Shown here: positions 56,659 to 64,000 of the stretch, piece by piece
Position numbering within the stretch: the first letter of the stretch is position 1
Layout: each line of letters begins with the position of its first letter
NCBI RefSeq assembly: GCF_003265705.1
Contig: NW_020312827.1
Span: 18,859,618-18,923,617, forward strand
Source of the DNA: Callorhinus ursinus
Lineage: Eukaryota; Chordata; Mammalia; Carnivora; Otariidae
Direction of reading: 5' to 3'
Length of the DNA stretch: 64,000 nucleotides
The notes under the pieces: generated by a model
Seen by the model: only the letters and a program-made list of their open reading frames with translations
The model's database searches: none
Told to the model about the DNA's origin: nothing
Translations under genes and position numbers: made by a program

Positions 56659-57057
56659 CATTGATATACTACCATTAACTAAGCTACAGACCTGATTTGA
56701 ATTTCATGAGTTGTCACAGGAATGTTTTCTTTTTTTTTCTCTATCCAATCCAAGACCACACATTGCATTTAATTGACATGTCTCCTTAACCTCTTTCAAT
56801 CTGCAAGAGTCTCTCTCTCTTCTCTCTCTCTCTCTTTCTCTCTCTTTTATAGCCTTATTACTTATGAAGACTTCCTTCTTTAGGGAGTTACAGTGCAGCC
56901 AGGCAATATCCTATTCATCATAATTTTGCTTACTAATTTTAGTTATCATTGATGATCTTTGCTTTTGGTTATTATACTGTGGTGTTTGCCCAAAGACGAT
57001 TTTCTATTTCCCTCATTTCTTGTACATTACTTTATTATAATTCTACTGTAAAGAACA

Positions 57058-57240
57058 TAAGACCTGACACCACAAAACTAGAAGAAAACACAGGGAAGAA
57101 GCTCCTTGACATTGGTCTTGGCAAGGATTTTTTAGACATGACAACAAAGCACAAGCAACAGAAACAAAAATCAACAAGCCGGACTACATTAAACTAAAAG
57201 TTTCTGTGCAGTAAAAGAAACAATTAACAAAATGAAAAGG
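57058..57240 (+). mobile_element. Short L1 ORF2 fragment, sense
   Basis: 'aagacctgacaccacaaaac', 'tagaagaaaacacaggga', 'gacatgacaacaaagcacaa' and 'ctacattaaactaaaagttt' match the ORF2 C-terminal half in sense. No poly-A tail or 3' UTR is attached, so it is not a simple insertion. Confidence 0.75.
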
Positions 57241-57289
57241 AAACTTAGTTTCAAAATTTTTGTCTATATCTGGAGTATGTGAAACATTA

Positions 57290-57515
57290 TTTTCAGAACT
57301 TTTTTTTTAAGATTTTATTTATTTGTGAGAGAGAGAGAGCTCAAGCGGCGGGGGGGGGCGGGTAGTGGCAGGCTGAGGGAGAAGCAGGCGCCCCCCCCCC
57401 GCTAAACAGGGAGCCCGATGCAGGACTCAATCTCAGGACCCTGGGATCATGACCTGAGCTGAAGGCAGACACTTAACTGACCGAGCCACCCAAGCATCCC
57501 TGTTTTCAGAACTTT
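57290..57515 (-). mobile_element. CAN SINE, antisense, 13-bp TSDs, G/C runs
   Basis: The element is 57303-57502. 'ttttcagaacttt' is exact at 57290-57302 and 57503-57515. It has unusual G9 and C9 runs in the body. Confidence 0.94.
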
Positions 57516-58156
57516 CTTGAAAGTACATCCCACATCTGTACTATTCCATTTCTCTTCCCTCATATCTCCATTCTGCCTTCACCCTCTCCCTGTCAGTAAC
57601 TTATCTTAATAGTTTCTGGTTATCATTTCCATATTACTTTTCTATAAATAAGAATATGCATATATAACATATTATATTTCTATCATTTTTAAAGGAAGTA
57701 TATTCTAGATAATTTGTTGCATTTTGCTTTATTTGTTTAACAATATATTCCTGAAATTACTCCATATTTGATCACAGAAATCTACCTCCTTTTTACAGTT
57801 CCATTGTACTCAATTATGTGTCACATATACTTCATTTTTGTACTGTCCTAAGTATAGGTATTTAAGTTGTATCCAATATTTTACGATTATTAGCAATGCA
57901 GAAATGAATAACCTTGTGCATATATATTTTCATATAGTCGTAAATGGAATAAAAGACAATTAGACCATTTTTTCTATTTTTTATACCATTTTTTCTGAAC
58001 CATCAATATAAATACTTTAAATATGATTCAAGGTCATTGTGACCAAGTATGAAGACTCACAACTTACTTTTTAAAATTTAATCAAAATTTGTTTAAGAAA
58101 CCTAGCCAACATCTATTCACATAACTCTCTGTTAGAGCATTCAGTATACTCATTGT

Positions 58157-58510
58157 TCTAGTCTTTTCAGGCTGCTATAACAAAGTACCACAGAATGAGG
58201 GGCTTATAAACGGCAGGAATTTCTTTTCTCACAGTTCTGGAAGTTAAAAGTCTGAGATTAGGATGCCAGCACGGTTGGGTAAAGGCCTTTTTTCAGGTCA
58301 CAGACTTTTCACTGTGTTCTCAATACTGTGAAAGAGGAAAGGATTTCTCTGGGGTCTCTTTTATAAAAGCATTAATCCTATTCCTGAGGGCTGCACCTCA
58401 TACTCTAAGCACCTCTCTCCCAAAAGCCCCACCTCTTAATACTGTCCTGGGGCGTTAGGATTTCAACAAACGAATTTGGAGGACACACACTCAACCAATG
58501 GTAGGCACGA
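58157..58510 (-). mobile_element. MaLR LTR, antisense
   Basis: 'caggctgctataacaaagta', 'ttttctcacagttctggaag', 'tctggggtctcttttataa' and 'ggatttcaacaaacgaattt' are clear landmarks. About 350 bp, a solo LTR of the same group as 26775-27120. Confidence 0.88.
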
Positions 58511-58739
58511 TGCCAACTAGTTCAAGAAGACAGCAAGATTATCTTAAGCTTCTCTCATCCCTGTGGGCACATGGGACTTTATTCATCTAATGCAAATTTA
58601 TTTACATCACTATGTTTTCCAACCCTTATGCTTCAACAGAATATCACATTCCTTTGTTCTTACAATATATGAACTAGTAAATAGATTTGTATGCTTTTGA
58701 TGAGCAGTTTACCTTCCCAAAGGCTGTAATAAATACACT

Positions 58740-58855
58740 ACTCTACCTTAGGGGGGAAAAAAGGCCAACAGTGGTACAGAGAGTTTAATCAACGCCAAAG
58801 TTACATAGCTAGTAAGTGCAGTCAGATTTGAAATTTGACAGTCTCCTTTCTAAAT
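58740..58855 (-). mobile_element. MIR fragment, antisense
   Basis: 'ggtacagagagtttaatcaa', 'cgccaaagttacatagctag' and 'taagtgcagtcagatttga' follow the antisense MIR order. Confidence 0.65.
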
Positions 58856-58929
58856 CGACAATATATTGAGCAAAAGTCATGAATACTGATGGATTTTAAA
58901 TGACAGGGATAAGCATTCTTGTGTCTGTA

Positions 58930-59085
58930 TTTCATGAGAGCTTACTACACACCGACTACTGGGCCAAAATGAAACCCACCCACTCCCATAACCCTCACGA
59001 TGTCTCTCTGAGAAGGGCACATGAGCATTGCCACTGTTTCAAACCACCCAATTCATAAGTGTGAGAAAAATGGCAGTCCCAGGGA
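58930..59085 (-). mobile_element. MIR fragment, antisense
   Basis: 'atgagagcttactacacacc', 'ataaccctcacgatgtctct' and 'cattgccactgtttcaaacc' fit an antisense MIR. Confidence 0.5.
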
Positions 59086-59274
59086 CGTCGTATTCCACAG
59101 ACTCTATTCTGAGCCCCTATCTGGCTATGGTGATTTCTAAGGCATTACATTGATTAAAATCTATGGTCATTTTCCTTTACTTTTTTATTTCAGCAGTTGG
59201 TAGTAGACACAGCATTTACATGTTCTTTTAAGTCTGAGAGAAAGGCTGTCCTGTCCAGGTAACTTGTTTTTACT

Positions 59275-59350
59275 CAAAGGAACACTGAATTTCAGAGAGG
59301 TGTAGTGAAATCCTCAGAATCACAGGGCAATGATACAAGGGTTGAAACCC
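59275..59350 (-). mobile_element. MIR core fragment, antisense
   Basis: 'tttcagagaggtgtagtgaa', 'cctcagaatcacagggca' and 'gttgaaaccctggg' fit a short antisense MIR core. Confidence 0.45.
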
Positions 59351-59519
59351 TGGGCGAAGGATTCCAAATATTTCAGAATCGGGGGTTCGCATTCGAAAAT
59401 TCAAATGTATCGCATTATAGATATGTAAGGAGTCTTACACCATCTTTTAAAAGAATATTCTTACGTGTGCTTTTGTTATTGGAAATGAAGACACCTGCAG
59501 GACATTAGTAGTTCTTTAA

Positions 59520-59625
59520 ACACCTCAAGTAAGAGTCAAGAGATCCATTCCTAGTCTTGGTTTCACTAATTACCTGCTATACAACATTTGGAAATCCATT
59601 TACACTCTAGTAACTGTTAATTGGA
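59520..59625 (+). mobile_element. MIR fragment, sense
   Basis: 'cctagtcttggtttcactaa', 'ttacctgctatacaaca' and 'tggaaatccatttacactc' follow the sense MIR core. Confidence 0.45.
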
Positions 59626-61059
59626 GGCTTGTCTAGCGCACGCACTTTTTCAGAGACCTACACTGAACTGACCGGCCCATAAAGAGCAGTTGTTCAGACT
59701 GCAGCCCATTACCTTTCAAGAAACTCCTGGCGGGGGGGAGAAATCCATATAAGGATTAACTCTCTCATCCAAAAGATACCTAAGGATATAGACCTCAAAA
59801 GCACTTTGATTTGCATATTTTTTCTCATAGCATTTGGCCTTATCTTTGGCTGATTCTGAAACTCTACTTGGAGGGGGGGAAAAAGTGCTAAAATTCAGCT
59901 CTTAATTTATTCAGCTAGGCACATATGCTGCCTTTCATCTTGCTAACTTGTAATAAGTGGATGTCCTAATCTCATTGTTCATACCCTTTCCTTGCTGGCA
60001 GGATTAAAAAAAAGAAGAAGAAGAAAAGCAGAATGAGCAATTTGTAGAGAAGAATATGATAAAGTTCTCTGGTCCCCCATAAGGAACTTTTTTTTGTTAA
60101 CAAGACCTTACAATGTCCCACTGAGTAATGCAAAATTTGTTTGGTTGTATCCTGCAGGGCTCCCAGGCCCGGAAGCCAGGGGCAGCAGACGTACTGGGTT
60201 GGCACAAAGTAGCAGAAATGTCATTTTTTAATTATGTGGTTCTGAGGGGAATCTATTATCCACTGCTGAGATGCTGAAATCAGACAATTTATCTCCAAGG
60301 CAGCTCTGTCTACAATCTAGAATATATATCTCTTGTCACTGCAGGAAATAGAACGAGGGGATGTTTTTATTTCTGGTGCCTTATGTTTATAAATTTATTC
60401 TTTTAAGTTTCGCCAGTGAAAGGGAATAACGTCCTAAAGTATTGCTCTGCCCGCTTCTCCTTCCGGAAGGGTGTTCAAGTCACCCCAGCTCTTTTTCCGC
60501 CCCCAGAGCTGGTATCCAAACTTGCAGGCCTCACATTCAGTAAGTCTTTGCGTGGCCTCCAACTCATGTTCTACATGTCCATTGCCAAGGTAAATAGAAA
60601 CACATCTTTAAGAAGGACCCAGCGAATCGGAGGCCTCCACCTAAATTAGTATAAATACAGATTGCTCTTCTGCGTTTCAAAAGAGATGCTGGAAACTATT
60701 TGAAACATATCCTTTCATTTAAATGTAAACTAATACTTATACCTACCAGCTTGTTCATAAGGATTCTTCATTATTTCGGATTTTTTTCCCCTTAAGGTAT
60801 CGAAGCAAATGAAAGAATTCTGTCCATATTTGTCTACCCCTCCCCCTTTCTTTAAAAAAATCGGCCAAATTCATTATGCCTACTGCTCTGTGTGCATCAG
60901 GGCTCCAAGCAATTCACATCTATTAACCATTAGGTACAAGCTAAGTGCTTTTAAAACAAATGCGTGCAATTTATTTTAAACGAATATATGCTTTCTATAT
61001 TCTATAACAGCATCGGGAAATGTGATCCAAACCTGGCATGGCAGAATGATAATAGCTGG

Positions 61060-61075
61060 ACTGCCCTCTAGTGCA
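61060..61075 (-). promoter_or_regulatory. CTCF-like motif candidate
   Basis: 'ctgccctctagtg' at 61061-61073 matches the reverse complement of the CTCF core (CCACTAGRKGGCAG type) at most positions. Motif match only; occupancy and orientation effects are inference. Confidence 0.3.
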
Positions 61076-61718
61076 CTCTATTGGTATAGCAGCATAGGTC
61101 TAGGAAGATAAAAGCAGAGGATTTTTTTGTTTGTTGCGGGAGGGCACCAGTGTGCGTGTGCGCGTGTGTGTGTATGTGTGGAAATTTTCCGAATCAAAAG
61201 AAAGTGCAATGTCACCTTCTAGGCTACAGAAGGGGTTTTATTCTGAAATACAAAGTTTTCAAAGACTGTCGGTTGGTCTCCTAATGCCAGAAGCATACAT
61301 CACTAAGGTATTTTCGGCTAGCCTTCTTTGGCAGCATGAGCAAGGGGAAGATGTGATGATCTTTACTAAAGACTTCCTTGCTGTAAATATTAGAATATAA
61401 AGATTTCCAATCAAAATGTTCATCCACCCTGGTTATTGTTTTATAAACATATGCAACTCAGTTGAAAGAAGAAACATGTTTCCACAGTGTCATTCATATT
61501 CATGTGTTTAATAAAATAAGTCAAACAGAAAGAAAATCATACTTAAAAGGATTTGCCCACAGATAATAGATAGTTATTCATCATTTACAAATAACCATTA
61601 CTACTAAGCAATATTAGATTCATTTGGGGATTTTAATCTGAATCTATCAAAGCAAGCCATCTTTGAAAGCTCTTCCAGACTGTGACCAAGAATACTTGGG
61701 AATTTTGACATACAGGAT

Positions 61719-61720
<2 letters not shown>

Positions 61721-61765
<45 letters not shown>
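61721..61765 (+). repeat. (CA)n microsatellite
   Basis: About 22 uninterrupted CA units. Antisense frames through it give Cys-Val repeats. Confidence 0.97.
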
Positions 61766-61767
<2 letters not shown>

Positions 61768-62033
61768 AGCCTTTGGGGTAACTGGAATTTATTTTTTCCA
61801 GCTTCTGTGGGACTTGAATCATAATATAAATACATGAATATCACAGAATCTCATCCCAGACCTGCCTTTAATTTATGGAAATCACCCTAACTTAGTAGCT
61901 TCTTATACATACCACACTCCTCAGCTGGATCTGTGATATTTTCATCTTATCAGTTCCCAGTTCCTGGACTCTAAGACACATCACTAAACAATATATATTT
62001 TTTCTAATTAATTGAGCAGCATAATAGCCAATT

Positions 62034-62230
62034 CCAGAGCCTGACTTCATGTGTTTAAATCCTGTATCAGACAAAAGCTCTGCTACTTCGGGTTAAGTTA
62101 CATAACATTCTGAGCTTCAGTTTCCCATCTCTGAAAGGCAGAATGTGAGAGCATCTACCTCACAGAGTTGCATGAAGATTAAGTGAGCTAGGACATATAT
62201 GTCAATCAGCATAATACCTATCAATTGTGA
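62034..62230 (+). mobile_element. MIR, sense, long copy
   Basis: 'gagcctgacttcatgtgttt', 'aaatcctgtatcagac', 'gagcttcagtttcccatctc' and 'catgaagattaagtgagcta' run through most of the MIR consensus order. Confidence 0.75.
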
Positions 62231-62539
62231 ATATATCCATTCAAAAACTGTTAGCCATATAAACTGTTTACACTTCAAAGCACGAAGCGAGATGACCAGT
62301 TATCATTTCCAGTTGAGATCGAGTCCCCAGAGCTGACAGCCAGAGAGAGAGCTTGCAGAAATTGGAGTCACATGTGTGAAGAGGCACACTATTAACATTC
62401 CTTGAAATGCTCACCATTGCATTTACTAAAGACAGCAAAGCAGGGCGGCTGCTGAATGCCCTATTGAAGGCACATGAGTGGCTGGAGGTCCTCTGGGAAA
62501 ACCCTCTGTAATATATTAATGGATAGAATAAAAGCCCTT

Positions 62540-62748
62540 GGGGGCGCCTCCATGGCTCAGCTGGTTAAGCGTCTGCCTTCAACTCAGATCATGATCCCTG
62601 AGTCCTGGGATGAAGGCCCCCCGTCCCAGTCTGGCTCCCTGCTCAGTGGGGACTCTGCTTGTCCCTCTCCTTCTGCCCCTCCCCCTACTTGTGCATTCTC
62701 TCTCTCTCTCTCTCTCTCTCAAATAAATAGATAAAATCTTTAAAAAGA
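62540..62748 (+). mobile_element. CAN SINE, sense
   Basis: 'ggggcgcctccatggctcag' head, 'gatcatgatccctgagtcct' body, long (CT)n and 'aaataaatagataaaatctt' tail. No clean TSD was found. Confidence 0.92.
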
Positions 62749-63175
62749 AGGAGTGAGAAAGTCCTCAAAGCAATTGACTGGCTCTGTCTGAATCCCCACA
62801 AGGGTTCTCTCCTTGAACTCAGAACTGTCATGTGGAGAAGAATGGGTCTTCTCTGTTTCTTCCAGTATATCCAAAGGGAATCAAACACCCCAACTTAATA
62901 GGGTGTTAATGTTAAAAGACCATTTTATAGTCTAGGAAAAGAAAGAGGTGTTATTGCTCATATTATTGTCAGCTACTTTCATTTTATGTAGTTAGCTACT
63001 AAATCTTAGGAGAAAACCTCAATTCTCAGGCTTTTGGGGTCCTGATTTGAGAATAAAAGATTTAAATCTCTCCCATTTAGAGATTTCACATTTGATTCTA
63101 TTACTTGATCATGTCTTAACTGGTGACATAAAACCTGGTTCAGAAACCTGACTCCATCTACCAATCCAAATACAC
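62749..63175. other. Unassigned DNA, no gene seen
   Basis: No feature recognised. Confidence 0.4.
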
Positions 63176-63179
63176 ATAG

Positions 63180-63370
63180 TAAATTATATATATATATGTA
63201 TTTTTATATATTTTATATATATGTATGTGTAAAAATACATATATAAATACATATATACTTATATTTATAAAATACATGTATATTTTATAAATATATTTAT
63301 ATAAAAATACATATATAATAAATATTTATTTATGTAAAATACATATATATGATATCTATTATATGTATCA
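63180..63370. repeat. TA-rich degenerate simple repeat
   Basis: Interleaved 'atatat', 'acatatat' and 'aaatacat' units with many short palindromes. Confidence 0.85.
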
Positions 63371-64000
63371 TAACCTTCAGAGGAAAAATAGATGAACTTA
63401 TTTCAAAAGTTAATTGAAAAATGATACAAAAATATCCATGGCATTAATAAATTTAATTAAAAAGATAAAATAATAAAATTTTGAGAGAGAGTTTTGATGA
63501 TGAAATCGCTACACTGAAATAAGATGTATATGAGAGATTCTATCAAATTCGATACTAATAATAAAATTATTTTTCCTCACCAAAATTCATAGCAAGGCAA
63601 TTTTCTTAGCTTTCATCTACTTAAGTAGGATATCATCTACTTATTTCCGAGGTACTCAACTATTTACAACAATTTATCAATACCTCCACAATTAGATTAT
63701 TTCTTTCAAATTCTAATTTAAATTTCTCCACCTATTTAATAATTGAATGTGTAAATGTGAAGAGGCACTCACACATGCACGCACGCGCGCACACACACAC
63801 AGACACACACACACAAACAGCTGAATGATTGTCTAGGCTTGATTTTTTAGGCTAGAGTGCAGTGTACTAAATCTTGCCAGATATTTTGTTCTATTTTTGC
63901 TCTGTGTGACCAGCAGGTATTTTTGCCATTTTCATGAATATTCTCACAGTCTGATTTTCTATATTCCATCCTATTAAAAGACTTTAAAAAAGGATCAAAG
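63371..64000. other. AT-rich DNA around the CA repeat, no gene seen
   Basis: No repeat family or exon recognised apart from the CA microsatellite. Confidence 0.4.
63770..63816 (+). repeat. (CA)n with CG interruptions
   Basis: CA units with a 'gcacgcgcgc' block and one 'cagaca' break. Confidence 0.9.

Larger units (their letters stand above)
56315..58120 (-). mobile_element. Old L1 (L1M-type) 3' UTR region, antisense, with insertions
   Basis: 'gaaaagttacaaaataatac', 'acattttacataatcatgat', 'acacattgcatttaattgac', 'catgtctccttaacctcttt', and, further on, 'ttgtgcatatatattttcat' are typical of old L1 3' sequences. It is interrupted by SINEs at 56464-56647 and 57303-57502 and by a sense L1 fragment at 57058-57240. 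The limits are approximate. Confidence 0.55.
59626..62030. other. Mostly unique DNA, no gene seen
   Basis: Composition is mixed with few repeat landmarks. A TG-rich patch lies at 61149-61180. Candidate non-coding function is limited to the CTCF-like site listed separately. The open frames at 60416-60649 and 61131-61400 have no recognisable domain. Confidence 0.4.

Noticed and set aside
1..64000. CRISPR arrays, operons, prophage or other prokaryotic systems.
   Set aside because: No spaced direct repeats or bacterial gene structure; SINE, L1 and LTR content shows mammalian nuclear DNA.

Overview
The window is non-coding nuclear DNA from a carnivoran mammal. The diagnostic signal is about two dozen copies of the tRNA-Lys-derived CAN SINE (SINEC): a head with the 'cctgggtggctcag' A-box, a B-box near 'gatcgagtccc', a (CT)n stretch and an (AAAT)n/poly-A tail. 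A full-length carnivore-type L1 is also present. The dog-type SINEC_Cf head ('ccctgggtggcgcag') was not seen, so I infer an arctoid carnivore (bear, seal, mustelid or raccoon group) rather than a dog or cat. The species cannot be fixed from this sequence alone.

No host protein-coding exon, rRNA, tRNA, CRISPR array or bacterial feature could be supported. The long open frames belong to decayed L1 ORF2, to SINE sequence read through, or to simple repeats. The window therefore looks like a gene desert or a large intron.

Layout: 1-7.8 kb is mostly unassigned AT-rich DNA, with a MaLR LTR remnant, MIR fragments, an L1 3' UTR stub and a GAAA/GGAA microsatellite broken by a 100-N gap. 7.84-14.64 kb is a full-length but dead L1 with a 9-bp target-site duplication (TSD) and a younger SINE in its 5' UTR. 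14.9-22 kb is SINE-rich, with an inverted L1 3' end and an old L1 carrying two opposed SINEs. 21.5-23 kb is an old antisense L1. 23-29 kb is largely unique and includes an AT-rich homeodomain-motif stretch. 29-31.6 kb is an old antisense L1 split by a twin-primed L1, plus two SINEs. 31.6-34.5 kb is mostly unique. 34.5-37.1 kb is a cluster of six SINEs, one inside another. 37.1-38.2 kb is unassigned. 38.7-41.7 kb is a nested L1/hAT-like/LTR-like/SINE stack. 43.6-44.2 kb is an ERVL-like LTR. 44.8-50 kb has SINEs, L2, MER20-like and MaLR remnants, then a TA microsatellite with a second 100-N gap. 50-64 kb holds MIR, L2, MaLR, L1M and SINE remnants between unique stretches and ends in TA- and CA-rich simple repeats.

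The genes do not work together here. The only gene-like content is L1 ORF1 and ORF2, which once encoded the machinery that mobilised L1 and, in trans, the SINEs. Family names come from memory of consensus sequences, without alignment; boundaries of old elements are approximate (tens of bases), whereas boundaries set by TSDs are good to a few bases. I saw no convincing evidence of a new biological system. The best leads are structural: the twin-primed L1, a SINE flanked by an unusually long duplication, composite and nested SINEs, and a candidate conserved AT-rich regulatory stretch.
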